Source of the DNA: Pseudomonas crudilactis
GTDB lineage: Bacteria > Pseudomonadota > Gammaproteobacteria > Pseudomonadales > Pseudomonadaceae
Assembly (NCBI RefSeq): GCF_013433315.1
Contig: NZ_WXVV01000034.1
Coordinates: 1-64,000 of the forward strand
DNA length: 64,000 nt
Direction of reading: 5' to 3'
Below the pieces are notes generated by a model. That model had not been told where the DNA came from, did not search any database, and saw only the letters and a list, made by a program, of their open reading frames with translations. Made by a program: the position numbers and the translations under genes. Positions 48,053 through 57,608 of this stretch are shown here, in pieces; position 1 is the stretch's first letter; each line of letters begins with the position of its first letter.

Positions 48053-48056
48053 AAGC

Positions 48057-48746
48057 TCAGGCCGCCGTGGCTGTTACGGGTGGACGGGACGGTTTGCGCA
48101 AAGCATCCAGACGCGAGCCGCTGTAGCGGCTTTCGCGGTAGAAGCGCCAGCGACCGAACAGGGTGTACACATTCATGATGCGGTTTTGCTCGGTGTAACC
48201 CATGCGCAAGTGCAGCTTGAGCGCCGGGATGTTGTGGAATTCGCAGACGTCGACAACCTTGTCGCAACCTTGCGCGGCCATGGCTTTCCACAACTCCAGT
48301 TGCAGATCCACCGACAGCTCGGTGCCCCAATAGGCGCGGGTCAGCTCACCGCCGAATTCGAAGAACTCGCCGGGTTTCACCGGGAACATGCAGCCGTAAT
48401 AGTGCCGGTCGAAATAGTCCCGCGAACTGCCCCAGATAAACGCCACCGCGTCGCCCTGATCGTCCAGATGCATATGCCCGGTGTGACCTTCGTTGGCCAG
48501 CTCGGCCATGGTGCCGACGCGGTCGCCGAAGTAGCGGGCGAAGGCGCTGGCGTTGTCCGCTGTGATCTTCACCACCCGCAGTGGCGGGTAGGGTTTGAGG
48601 CTGTGCGGTGGCACCGGGCTGACCAGATCGCGTTCCATCCACAACAGTTCCTGATGGGAAAAAACGTAGTGTTTCCACGCTTTGGCGAGGGTGGCGCGCA
48701 GGCCTTTCTGCTTGATGTGTTGACTGAGTTTTTGCACAACGTTCAT
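48057..48746 (-). CDS. GNAT-type acetyltransferase of the polysaccharide cluster (copy 2)
   Basis: The 229-residue protein is a close paralogue of 45298-45990 (shared LLWMERDLVSPVPPH, HYYGC, FPVKPGEFFEFGGE, NIPALKLHLRMGY). The start at 48746 aligns with the start of that copy and has AGGAGCC before it. A longer start at 48818, coupled by ATGA to the gene upstream, would add 24 residues and cannot be excluded. The copies have diverged enough to have different acceptors. Confidence 0.82.
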   Translation of the reverse strand: MNVVQKLSQHIKQKGLRATLAKAWKHYVFSHQELLWMERDLVSPVPPHSLKPYPPLRVVKITADNASAFARYFGDRVGTMAELANEGHTGHMHLDDQGDAVAFIWGSSRDYFDRHYYGCMFPVKPGEFFEFGGELTRAYWGTELSVDLQLELWKAMAAQGCDKVVDVCEFHNIPALKLHLRMGYTEQNRIMNVYTLFGRWRFYRESRYSGSRLDALRKPSRPPVTATAA

Positions 48747-48814
48747 GGTCTTGGCTCCTGATGACGAGGCATCGCGCGGCCAGAAACCCGCGCGGCTGAA
48801 CATCAACGGACGGT

Positions 48815-50737
48815 TCATGAAGCGCTCCAGCTGAGGGCGAACAGGGTTTGCCCCGGCAGCTCGAAACGCACACGCCCGTCCTGGCAGGCAAACGGCGCGT
48901 CGCGGCTGCGGTTGTCGGCGCCGAAGTAGCGCAGGGCGCCGTTGTTCAGCGGGCATTTGGCACCGCTCAAGTCGACACGCTGCAAGCGCGTGCCTTTGTT
49001 CACCCCGAGCAGGCCGCGCTGATCGTCGCCGGCCATCGCCAGCACATCGACTTCAAAGGCATCGTTTTCCAGCCACAGCACCCGATGCAGCCAGTGCTGG
49101 GCAATGAACTGCTGGGCCAGACCAACGGGTTTCAACTCGAAGCGTTGCTCATCGGCCGAGACCCGCAACATGCCCTTGGGATACTGCGGCTCATCGGCGG
49201 CCTGGAACCAGTTGAGCATGCTCAGCAAGCCGTCCTGCGAAGCGTTGATCACCACCGACGCCCACCACAGTGAGGCGTAGTGGGTTTCCTGATCGTAGGG
49301 GCTCAGGCTGGAGCCGCTGGACAGATTGGTCTGGTCGAGCAGCAAGGCCTTGCGCGGCTGACCTTTGCTGTCGAGGCCGACCAGTTCGGCAGCGCGGCGT
49401 ACGCTGTCGCGGTAGACGCGGGTGGCGAGCAGGTCGCGGATCATCCATTCGTGCCACGCCAGTGCATCGACCTGATCGCCGGATTCGCTGAGTAAACGCC
49501 GCGCCCAGTCGATGCCACGTTTGTCTGCCGCGTTGTTGGCAAACGGCCCGTTGACCAGTCGCGAACTGGCCGGCATGGCAATGCGCACGCCAGCCTTGGC
49601 ATTTGCCGGATCACTGCGCACCTGCCGGGCCATGCTGGCGAAAATCGCTTGATACTGCGCGTAGCTGGAGTAATTGAGGTTCGGCTCGTCGGCAAAACCA
49701 ATGTAGTGCGTGCCTTTGCCACCCAGCGTGCGAGTGCTGGCCAGCCATGCATCGAGGCCGCTGTTGCTTTGCACATCGGCGCGCAGATCGGCCTGACGCT
49801 GACTGCCGGCCAGCAGGGTGATGTCCTGTTTGATGCCGAAGCGCTCCTGATACACCCGGCGGAACGCGTCTTCGAAATGCGGATTCTTCGCCGTCACATC
49901 AACAAAACTGTAGTAACTCGCGGCGGTCGGTTTCAGCGCATCGAGCGCGGCATGACTGGCGGGCGGCGGCATCACGTAGGGCAGGGCGATGCCCAGATCC
50001 GGCGTGCGTCCGAGGATTTTGTCGTGCAGCACCAGACGCGTCTGACCGGCGTCTTCACGCAGCGCTTTCAGTTGCTGAGGATTCTGTGCAAACAGGTTGG
50101 CCGTGCCATCGAGCCAGAACGCCGCTTTGCCACTGCCTTGCAGACGCAGACGCCAGACCTGCTCGCGTTCACTGACGGGCAAGGCAACCTGATCGAACTG
50201 CCAATAGGCTCGATAGGGTTTCAGCGCCAGCGTCAGTTGTTGATCATCGCCGACCCGCTGTGCCTGCAATCCGCTGACACCTCCGTGAAACTTGCCGGCC
50301 AGCACCGCGTGCTCACCCGGCGCGACCTTGAAATACAACTCGTCGCCGTTGCGGGTGTCGACGCTGAAATGCACTTTCGCCGGGGCGAACAACGCGACCG
50401 TGCGCTCGTCATGTTCGACGCGATAATTGCGAAAGCTGTAGCCAGGAATTTCCAGCCGATAACTGCTCGCGCCGGGCAGCAATGGCCAGCTCTGACTGCC
50501 ACGCACTTCACTGGCCTTGATGAATCGATCAGCGGCCAGTTTGCCCTGACCATCGAGCAGATACAGATGCTCTTCATTGGCCTCGGCCTGCCACGCCGGT
50601 GTCCAGCGCACGGTCACCGTATCAGGGCGATCGGCTTGCAGGTACAGACTGCCGTCACGGATCTCGCCCCAACGCATCGACGCGGCAACGGCGTCCAGCG
50701 ACAGGCCGAGACCGAACAGCAGGGCCAGGCCTTTCAT
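48815..50737 (-). CDS. Secreted glycoside-hydrolase-like protein
   Basis: The 640-residue protein has a signal peptide (MKGLALLFGLGLSLDAVAAS), an N-terminal beta domain (about 20-250), then a barrel-like domain. GTHYIGFADEPNLNYSSYAQ looks like the acid/base strand of clan-A glycosidases (DEPN). VDALAWHEWMIRD and ALLLDQTNLSSGSS fall where later strands would be, and the latter has Gln where a catalytic Glu is usual. It may be a hydrolase that trims the polymer in the periplasm, or a non-catalytic binder. Start overlaps the flippase gene by 4 bp. Confidence 0.7.
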   Translation of the reverse strand: MKGLALLFGLGLSLDAVAASMRWGEIRDGSLYLQADRPDTVTVRWTPAWQAEANEEHLYLLDGQGKLAADRFIKASEVRGSQSWPLLPGASSYRLEIPGYSFRNYRVEHDERTVALFAPAKVHFSVDTRNGDELYFKVAPGEHAVLAGKFHGGVSGLQAQRVGDDQQLTLALKPYRAYWQFDQVALPVSEREQVWRLRLQGSGKAAFWLDGTANLFAQNPQQLKALREDAGQTRLVLHDKILGRTPDLGIALPYVMPPPASHAALDALKPTAASYYSFVDVTAKNPHFEDAFRRVYQERFGIKQDITLLAGSQRQADLRADVQSNSGLDAWLASTRTLGGKGTHYIGFADEPNLNYSSYAQYQAIFASMARQVRSDPANAKAGVRIAMPASSRLVNGPFANNAADKRGIDWARRLLSESGDQVDALAWHEWMIRDLLATRVYRDSVRRAAELVGLDSKGQPRKALLLDQTNLSSGSSLSPYDQETHYASLWWASVVINASQDGLLSMLNWFQAADEPQYPKGMLRVSADEQRFELKPVGLAQQFIAQHWLHRVLWLENDAFEVDVLAMAGDDQRGLLGVNKGTRLQRVDLSGAKCPLNNGALRYFGADNRSRDAPFACQDGRVRFELPGQTLFALSWSAS

Positions 50738-52041
50738 GCGGTTTTCCGCCGTTGCAGCATCAGCCACATGGGTGTGACGTCGCGCGGCAGAATGATCAGG
50801 GTTTGCCAGAACGGCACGCCGCTCAAACGGCAGTAGAGCACCAGCATCGCCACGGTCACGGCCAGATAGGCAATCGACGAAGCCGCGGCCGCGCCGACAA
50901 TCCCGTAGGCGGGAATCAACACAAGGTTCAGCGCCAGATTCAGCAGCGCCCCCAGACCCATCAGCAACGACACCGTGCCGGGACGATTTTTGCCGAGCAG
51001 ATCCAGACGCAGGATGCTCGCATAGCAAAGCCCCAACAGCCCCGGCAGCAACGCCAGCAGCGCCGGATACGCCGGTTGGTACGCCGCACCGAACAAGGTG
51101 ACGATCAGCCATTCACCAATCACCGCCATGCTCAGGCAGGCGCCGAGCATCACCGTAGCGGTCAGGCGCAGGGCCAGCGGGGTGACCTTGTCCATGCCTT
51201 CGTCCTGTTGCAACAGGCGTTTCATCAGCGGTGTGGTCACCGCTTCCGGGACGATCAGCAGCAGTTCGGCGGCCGCGCTGGCCATGGCGTAATGACCGAG
51301 GGCGGTGCTGCCGAGCAGGGCGCCGATAAACAGATAATCCGAGCGCAGGATCACTTGCTGGAACAGCAGATCGGGATGACTGCGCGCGCTGTAGCGCAAC
51401 AGTTCGTTCTGGCTGGCGCGGTCCCATTGCAGTTGCAACGGTTGCGCGCGTTTGAGCCAGACCCAACCGACCAGTACCACCAGACTGATGCCGGCCAGCC
51501 AACTGATCAGCGCGGCTTCGAGGGCGGCGCTTTTCCACATCCAGAACAGCGCGAGAAACAGCAACAGCGGCGCCAGCGACTCGACCAGACGCAAGGCATT
51601 GAACGCAACCACGCCCCCAGAGGCGTTGTGCAGTGTCAGCAGGCCGCTTTTCAGTACGGTCAGCGGCACTGCCAGCAGCAACAGCCAGGCGAGCAAGCCG
51701 AGTTGCACCGTCACATCCAGCTCAGTGCCGAATTCGCGCACCAACGCCACCACCAACAAGGTCAACAGCGCCGCCAGCAAACAGCCGAACACCAACACCT
51801 GACTGAGCAACAAACCCATCGGCCGCTGCTTGGCGGCCTGATAACCCACCGCCGAATTCAGCCCGCCACTGGTGGCGGCGCTGATCAGATCCGGCAGGGT
51901 GCTGAGCAACGCAAACAGCCCGCGCTCGCTCGGCCCGAGAATCCGCGCCAGCAACACATTGCGCAGCAAGCGCAGGGCGATCATCGCCAGTTTGGTGCCC
52001 ATGCTCAGCGCCAGATGCTTGAGATAGTTACCTCGGCTCAT
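50734..52041 (-). CDS. Wzx-type polysaccharide flippase (MOP superfamily)
   Basis: The 435-residue integral membrane protein has about 12-14 hydrophobic segments and the N-terminal MOP pattern GTKLAMIALRLLRNVLLARILGPSERGLFALL. It should flip lipid-linked repeat units across the inner membrane. The start is coupled by ATGA to the deacetylase stop; an ATG nine codons earlier lies inside that gene. Its neighbours (Wzy, Wza, Wzz types) complete a Wzx/Wzy-dependent system. Confidence 0.9.
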   Translation of the reverse strand: MSRGNYLKHLALSMGTKLAMIALRLLRNVLLARILGPSERGLFALLSTLPDLISAATSGGLNSAVGYQAAKQRPMGLLLSQVLVFGCLLAALLTLLVVALVREFGTELDVTVQLGLLAWLLLLAVPLTVLKSGLLTLHNASGGVVAFNALRLVESLAPLLLFLALFWMWKSAALEAALISWLAGISLVVLVGWVWLKRAQPLQLQWDRASQNELLRYSARSHPDLLFQQVILRSDYLFIGALLGSTALGHYAMASAAAELLLIVPEAVTTPLMKRLLQQDEGMDKVTPLALRLTATVMLGACLSMAVIGEWLIVTLFGAAYQPAYPALLALLPGLLGLCYASILRLDLLGKNRPGTVSLLMGLGALLNLALNLVLIPAYGIVGAAAASSIAYLAVTVAMLVLYCRLSGVPFWQTLIILPRDVTPMWLMLQRRKTA

Positions 52042-53039
52042 GGCCGCGCCCCGCGAAAAATTCGCCACGACAGCAACTCCGGATTACGCGCGGTGCGCTG
52101 ACTGACACCGAAGCGCGGCAGGTTCAGCGGATCGCCTTCGCCGCGATAAATGCCGGTGCCGGTGCCCAGCGCAAACGGGTAGTCATGGCTGGCGATCTGT
52201 TGGCGTACGCGGTCGTCATTGTCGCCATTGGGGTAGCAATACACCGGCAATGGCCGGTTGCAGCCGTTGTGCAGGGCATCGCGGCTGCGGCTGATTTCTT
52301 CGCTCAGGCGCACATCGTCGAGGCCGGTGAGGATCGAGTGACTCGCACCGTGCGGGCCGAAACGCACGAGACCGGAGGCTTCCAGCGCGCGCACCTGATG
52401 CCAGTCCAGCGCCTGCGGTTGCGACTCTTGCGGGCATTCATCGGTCAGCCGTTCCAGCTCCTGCGGGTCAATCGACTTCAGACTTTGCAGGTAATGCAGC
52501 AGCGCCAGGCTGCGGCGGTCGACGTCGATGTCATCGAGCAGCACCGGCAACGGGTGATGCAGCGTGTGCAAGCATTCGATCAAATGCATCCGCGCCTTGT
52601 CGCCGTGGCTGCCCCACAGGGTTTCGCCGAGGCTTTCCCACCAGAAACGCTGACGGCTGCCGATGAAATCGGTGGAGAGGAAAATGCTCGCCGGCACCTG
52701 ATGTTTTTGCAGCAGCGGGAAGGCGTTGACCGCGTTATCACGCCAGCCGTCATCGAAGGTCAGCGCCACCCGTGGGCGCTCGGTGCGCAACGAATTAGGC
52801 TGAAGGATTTCCATCAGCGGCACGCAATCGAAATGCTTGCGCAGCCACACCAGCAAATGCTCGAAAGCTTTCGGCCCGACGCACAGTTCGTTGCGGTGCG
52901 GCAGGTTGGCGGCGCGGTCGTTCGCCAGTACCCGGTGCAGCATCAGAATCACCCCGGCGCCCTGCAACTGGTTGCGGCCCACTGAAGAGTTGAGATAGAG
53001 CCAGCCACTGGTGCGTTTGAGTAATTGTTTGATCGCCAT
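52038..53039 (-). CDS. Polysaccharide deacetylase (NodB domain)
   Basis: The 333-residue protein carries the NodB homology domain: ALTFDDGWRDNAVNAFPLL (catalytic and metal Asp), a His pair in FGPHGASHSIL, and CYPNGDNDDRVRQ near the end. An N-terminal ILMLHRVL stretch is typical of the family. No clear signal peptide is seen, so it probably acts on cytoplasmic lipid-linked sugars. GAGG precedes the ATG. It complements the YdjC deacetylase of the same operon. Confidence 0.9.
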   Translation of the reverse strand: MAIKQLLKRTSGWLYLNSSVGRNQLQGAGVILMLHRVLANDRAANLPHRNELCVGPKAFEHLLVWLRKHFDCVPLMEILQPNSLRTERPRVALTFDDGWRDNAVNAFPLLQKHQVPASIFLSTDFIGSRQRFWWESLGETLWGSHGDKARMHLIECLHTLHHPLPVLLDDIDVDRRSLALLHYLQSLKSIDPQELERLTDECPQESQPQALDWHQVRALEASGLVRFGPHGASHSILTGLDDVRLSEEISRSRDALHNGCNRPLPVYCYPNGDNDDRVRQQIASHDYPFALGTGTGIYRGEGDPLNLPRFGVSQRTARNPELLSWRIFRGARP

Positions 53040-53052
53040 GGCTTCGTTCCTC

Positions 53053-54189
53053 TTAACGGTTCTGTTCAGGATTCCACTGGGCATACCGCTGACCGCGCAG
53101 GAACTGCCACAGGCCAAGACTCATCCCAGCGAGGGTAACCAACAGAAACGCGGCGAGGCGGAAGGGTTTCGGCAAACGGTGTTGCGAATCCAGCAGCCCG
53201 GCAATCGCGATGGCATAGCCGAACAATTGCGCGATCAGGGCCAGGCGATAGAAACCGTGGTCGTCCCACAGCCAGAAATTGCTCAGCAGTAGCGGTAGCA
53301 ACAGGATTGGCGCCAGGCGGCGGATCAGTTTGTGGCTGATCAACGCGATCGAGTACAGACCATATTTCAGCGGATTGAGCAGCTCGCGGCGCTGGGCCAG
53401 GCTTTGCAAACCACCCACGGTGACGCGCTGACGGCGGCGGAATTGCTTGTCCGCCTCATCGACGCCGTGGTCGATCACCTGCGCCTCAGGCACATAGACG
53501 ATGCGTTTGTGCGCGACCGGTGCGCAGGTGCTGATAAAGAAATCGTCGTTGACCTCGGCCGGCACGTTCTGGAACAACTCGCGGCGCAGGGCGAGCAGGG
53601 CGCCGTCGGCGGAGACCATGCAGCCGGTGCGGTTCTCGACCCGGCGCAGCCAGCCTTCGTAATGCCGATAGAGGCTGTCGCCGACGCTCAAGCCACCGCC
53701 GGTAACGGGGATGACCATATGCCCGGCACAGCCGCCGACGTTGGCATCATTCAACGGCGCCAGCAGGTAACCGAGGGTTTCGCGGGACCATTGGTTGTCT
53801 GCATCGGTGAACACCAGAATATCGCCGGTGCTCAGCGCTACACCCGCATTCAGTGTGGCGGCTTTGCCCTGGCGCGGCAGGTCGAGCACGGTGATACGCG
53901 GGTCAACGACCTTGTGTGCGCAGGCCACGGTGTCGTCGGTCGAACCGTCACTGGCGAGAATGATCTGCAGCGAGGCCGGCTGATAATCCTGCGCCAGCAA
54001 CGTACGCAACTTGTGCTCGATGTGCCGTGCCTCGTTGTGCGCGGCAATCACGATGCTGACGTTCAATGGCGGTGCCGGTGTGTGACGCCAGGCCGGGAAC
54101 AGCGGCGCCAGAATCGACAGCAGCAGCGGGTAGCCAATATAGGCGTAGACCGGCAGCAACAGGCACATCCAGAAAATGAATTCAGCCAC
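53053..54189 (-). CDS. Family 2 glycosyltransferase with membrane segments
   Basis: The 378-residue protein has an N-terminal membrane helix, a GT-A domain (VSIVIAAHNEARHIEHKLRT, DGSTDD, DxD in FTDADNQWS, acceptor Asp in NDDFFIS, QFRRRQR in place of QxxRW) and three to four C-terminal helices. This layout is that of processive or polymer-type GT2 enzymes, but in a Wzx/Wzy cluster it more likely adds one sugar. It overlaps the preceding gene by 8 bp. Confidence 0.9.
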   Translation of the reverse strand: MAEFIFWMCLLLPVYAYIGYPLLLSILAPLFPAWRHTPAPPLNVSIVIAAHNEARHIEHKLRTLLAQDYQPASLQIILASDGSTDDTVACAHKVVDPRITVLDLPRQGKAATLNAGVALSTGDILVFTDADNQWSRETLGYLLAPLNDANVGGCAGHMVIPVTGGGLSVGDSLYRHYEGWLRRVENRTGCMVSADGALLALRRELFQNVPAEVNDDFFISTCAPVAHKRIVYVPEAQVIDHGVDEADKQFRRRQRVTVGGLQSLAQRRELLNPLKYGLYSIALISHKLIRRLAPILLLPLLLSNFWLWDDHGFYRLALIAQLFGYAIAIAGLLDSQHRLPKPFRLAAFLLVTLAGMSLGLWQFLRGQRYAQWNPEQNR

Positions 54190-55150
54190 GGGCAGGCCTC
54201 CTGGCGTTCCAATGACACAGACTCAAAATGAACGCGGCGCCGGCCAGGTGCAGACGCACCCAGTGCAGCCCCCACAGTTGCAGACTCAGGCCTATATCGT
54301 GGTGTTTGGCGCTCTGGCGCAGGCTGAGCACCAGCCCCGGTATCAGTGTCAGCATGACCATGACGGCCGCATGATGCGGAAAGCCGTCGAGCAGCGCCGA
54401 GATCGCCAGAAAATCCAGCAACCACACCAGCAGCGAGAGCATCGGAAAGCGCAACAGACGCAGACTAAAACCGTGAGTGCGCAGCAGTTGCAGATGACTG
54501 CCCTGACGCCACAACTCCTTGCCCATCCACTCGCGCCAGTTCATTTCGTAACCCCAATGCAGGGCGACGTTATCGTTGATCGACAGCAGCCGCGCGCCCT
54601 GTTCATGCAGGCGCAGGGTGAATTCCTTGTCCTCGCCGGTGCGCAGGCTCTCGTTGAAACCACCGACCTTGTCGAACCAGCGCCGACGCATCAGCAGGTT
54701 GGCACTGGGCAGCCAGTCCACCGCGTGTGCGTTTTGCGAAGCCGCGCGCGAGGTACGACGTTGCCAGGCGGTGGCGTACCACGGCGCTTCGGCAGGAGTG
54801 TGCAGATCAAGGCCGAAGACATCGGCCTGGCCGCTGCCTTCAATGTCGAATAACGGCTTGAGCCAGTTCTCCGGCATTTCAATGTCGGCATCAATGAAGG
54901 CCAGCCAGTCACCGGTGGCGATGGCCGTGCCGCGGTTGCGCAGAGCACCGATCAACAACCCCGGCAGCACCAGCACCTGCGCACCGAATTGGCGGGCAAT
55001 GTGCGGGCCCTGGTCGGTCGAACCGTTGTCGACCACGATCAACTCGCAATCGAGATTGGCCGCGTGTGCGGCTTTTTGCGCTGCAAGCAGGGTTCGGCCA
55101 ATGTGTCGGGCCTCGTTGAACATCGGAATAACGATGCTGATCCGGCTCAT
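54182..55150 (-). CDS. Family 2 glycosyltransferase
   Basis: The 322-residue protein has a GT-A domain (ISIVIPMFNEARHIGRTLLA, VDNGSTDQGPHIAR, DxD in FIDADIEMPENWL, TGEDKEFTLRLHEQG) and two C-terminal hydrophobic helices. Its start overlaps the O-antigen-ligase-type gene by 4 bp (ATGA). The long open frame upstream is in that gene's shadow. The donor sugar is unknown. Confidence 0.9.
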   Translation of the reverse strand: MSRISIVIPMFNEARHIGRTLLAAQKAAHAANLDCELIVVDNGSTDQGPHIARQFGAQVLVLPGLLIGALRNRGTAIATGDWLAFIDADIEMPENWLKPLFDIEGSGQADVFGLDLHTPAEAPWYATAWQRRTSRAASQNAHAVDWLPSANLLMRRRWFDKVGGFNESLRTGEDKEFTLRLHEQGARLLSINDNVALHWGYEMNWREWMGKELWRQGSHLQLLRTHGFSLRLLRFPMLSLLVWLLDFLAISALLDGFPHHAAVMVMLTLIPGLVLSLRQSAKHHDIGLSLQLWGLHWVRLHLAGAAFILSLCHWNARRPARG

Positions 55151-56520
55151 GCCTTCGCCTCCATCGCTAATGGCGCCTGTTCGGCTTTCAGGCGCAGGAC
55201 GCTGGTCAGCGCGAGCATGATCCACACGTATTTCTGGTTCGGTGCGCTGAGGAACATCAGGAACAGCGTCAGCGACAGAAAACTCACACCCAGGTGGGTC
55301 ATCAGATCTGTCTGATACGAATTGCCGCGCAACATCCACGCCGCCCGAGCGCGAATCAGGTTGTACAGACCGAGGCCGAGCATGCCGACGAACAACAGCC
55401 CGGCAGGCACGCCCAGCTCACTGAAGATTTCCAGATAGGTGTTGTGTGCGCGCCGATACAAGTCGCCGATCTTGCGGTTGGCCGAGAATGCCTTGGCGTA
55501 ACCGGTGGTCGCGTAGTGAAGCGGGAACGTGCCGGGGCCGGAGCCGAGCAGCGGGTTCTCGCGGATCATCTGGCTGCCGACGACGATGTACGAGGCGCGG
55601 CGGCCGAGGGATTCGTCGTTGTGACCCTTGGCGCCGGCGCTCAACACACTCAGCGACTGGATGCGCGCGAGATACCCGGCGGGCATTGCGTAGATCGCCA
55701 ATGGAATCACGATGGCCGCGCCGAGCATGGCGAAACCCAGATGCCGTGGGCGAATTCGGGTCAGTTGCGTGCGGTAGTGCCAGCAGCCGATCAACAGACT
55801 CAAGGCCAACACCACCAGACCCGAGCGCGACTCGGTTTTGGTCATCCCGCCCAACAGCAGCAGGCAGCAACCGCCCCAGAACAACCGATGCAACAGGTTC
55901 GGGCTGCGAATCACCAGAAACAATCCCATCGGCACGGCAAAGGCGATCAGCAGGGCGAACGCGTTGGGGTCTTCGAGCAGTCCGGCGGCGCGGCCCTGAT
56001 CCTGGAATTTGGTCGAAAACATCGCCATCGCGCAGGTGGTGCTGACGGCGAGGGTGACGAGGCGGGCGAACAGATCGAGGTTCAGCTCGCGGCCGATCAA
56101 CAACGTGATGACAAACAGGATCAGGCCGACGCTGAGTTCACGCAGATGCCCCAGCGACATGCCCAGGTCATCGGTGTTGAGCAGGCTCAGGAAGTACAGC
56201 ACCATGAACCAGATCAGAAAGCGCCAGATATTGCTGCGCAGTCGCTCCGACGGAATCTGGTGCAGCGCCAATTGCAGCATCAGGATCACCGCCAGCGAAG
56301 CACCGATGAGCTTGCTGCCGGAGAACGACGTGTCCTTGAAGAAACCCTCGAACGGCACCAGTGCGGCGATGCCGAGCAGGCCCCAGGTCGGCTTGCGGTA
56401 CAACACCGCAAAACCCACCAGGCCCAGCACCGCCCCCGGCGCCAGAAACGGATAAGGGCTGGCCAGCAAAGCGATGCAGACCAGACCGAGCAGACTGACG
56501 ATCGAGAGCGGGAAAATCAT
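55147..56520 (-). CDS. O-antigen ligase/Wzy-type polymerase
   Basis: The 457-residue polytopic membrane protein has about 11 hydrophobic segments and the Wzy_C/O-antigen ligase motif region: ENPLLGSGPGTFPLHY and RRAHNTYLEIFSELGVPAGLL. In a cluster with Wzx and Wzz types it most likely polymerises repeat units on the periplasmic side. It overlaps both neighbours by 4 bp. Confidence 0.88.
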   Translation of the reverse strand: MIFPLSIVSLLGLVCIALLASPYPFLAPGAVLGLVGFAVLYRKPTWGLLGIAALVPFEGFFKDTSFSGSKLIGASLAVILMLQLALHQIPSERLRSNIWRFLIWFMVLYFLSLLNTDDLGMSLGHLRELSVGLILFVITLLIGRELNLDLFARLVTLAVSTTCAMAMFSTKFQDQGRAAGLLEDPNAFALLIAFAVPMGLFLVIRSPNLLHRLFWGGCCLLLLGGMTKTESRSGLVVLALSLLIGCWHYRTQLTRIRPRHLGFAMLGAAIVIPLAIYAMPAGYLARIQSLSVLSAGAKGHNDESLGRRASYIVVGSQMIRENPLLGSGPGTFPLHYATTGYAKAFSANRKIGDLYRRAHNTYLEIFSELGVPAGLLFVGMLGLGLYNLIRARAAWMLRGNSYQTDLMTHLGVSFLSLTLFLMFLSAPNQKYVWIMLALTSVLRLKAEQAPLAMEAKA

Positions 56521-57608
56521 GCGCGTGCCTCCCGTGCCGTGCGGATGTACAGCTGCGACCAGCGCTCAGCGAGCGCCTTGAGGTCGTAGCGATCCTGTTG
56601 TGTGCGTTTTGCGTTGTCGCGCAGCTGCCGGGCCAGTTTCGGCTCGCTCAGCAACGTGTCGAGCTGGCGGGCGAGGGCGGCGCTGTCGGTGGGCGCGGCG
56701 AGCAAGCCGTTGTGCCGATGTTCGAGCACATCGGGAATCCCGCCGACCGCGAAGGCCACCACCGGCACCCCGGCCTGCATCGCTTCGAGCAAAATCATCG
56801 GTGTTCCTTCGGTGCGTGAGCTGATCACCAGCGCATCGAGTTGTTGCCACCACGGTTGCATGGCGATCTGGTAACCGGGCAAACGAATCCGTTGTTGCAG
56901 ACCGGCACTGTCGATCCGCGCCTGCAACGCCTCGCGTTCCGGGCCATCGCCGAGCATCACCGCGTCCAGTTGCGGATGCTGATGACACAGCGGGATCAAG
57001 GCGTCGAGAAACATATCCGGGCCTTTCTCACTGCTCAAACGGCCGACGTAACCGGCCAGCCAACGTTGCCGATCGGCGTCCGGCACCATCGCGACAGCGG
57101 CCGGCAGACCATTGGGAATTACCTGCAATTTTTCTGCTCGCACGCTGGCCTGACGGTGCAGCGTGGCGATGCTTTCCGCAACGCAGACGACTCGATCCAC
57201 CGACGCCGTGCGGCACAGTTGCAGGCTCAGCCAGGTGTAGAACTTCTGCTTGCGGCTGCGCGGTGTGAAACCGTGTTGGGTAATCACCAGTGGCAGGCGC
57301 AACAGCGTCGCGCCCACCCAACCGAATAACAGCCCCTTGAAGTTGTGCGTATTAATCAGCGGTTTTTCCCCGCGACGCTGACGCAAGTGCCGGAGTAATT
57401 CGCCAAGCCCGGCACAGCCGCGGCAGTCCACGCCGGCCTCGCGAAAGCGTTGGATCAATTCTGGCGGCGCGTCGAGAAACAGCACCTGATGCTGTCCCGG
57501 CGTCGCCAGACAATGATCCAGCAACATGCGCTCGGCCCCATAGAAGCCGCCGCTGCTGAGCAAATGAATGATCGGCAGCGCGGCAGTCGGGGAGGATGCG
57601 CTGCTCAA
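56517..57608 (-). CDS. Family 4 glycosyltransferase
   Basis: The 363-residue protein has a GT-B fold. The N-terminal domain has IIHLLSSGGFYGAERMLLDH and INTHNFKGLLFGW; the C-terminal domain has GYVGRLSSEKGPDMFLDAL, LGDGPE and the nucleotide-sugar motif SSRTEGTPMILLEAMQAGVP. GT4 enzymes are retaining transferases. Start and stop overlap neighbours by 4 bp. Confidence 0.92.
   Translation of the reverse strand: MSSASSPTAALPIIHLLSSGGFYGAERMLLDHCLATPGQHQVLFLDAPPELIQRFREAGVDCRGCAGLGELLRHLRQRRGEKPLINTHNFKGLLFGWVGATLLRLPLVITQHGFTPRSRKQKFYTWLSLQLCRTASVDRVVCVAESIATLHRQASVRAEKLQVIPNGLPAAVAMVPDADRQRWLAGYVGRLSSEKGPDMFLDALIPLCHQHPQLDAVMLGDGPEREALQARIDSAGLQQRIRLPGYQIAMQPWWQQLDALVISSRTEGTPMILLEAMQAGVPVVAFAVGGIPDVLEHRHNGLLAAPTDSAALARQLDTLLSEPKLARQLRDNAKRTQQDRYDLKALAERWSQLYIRTAREARA

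Noticed and set aside
54176-56589. Long plus-strand open frames opposite the glycosyltransferase and ligase genes
   Set aside because: Products are Gln/Arg/His-rich without domains. The minus-strand genes overlap tidily by 4 bp and carry clear motifs.
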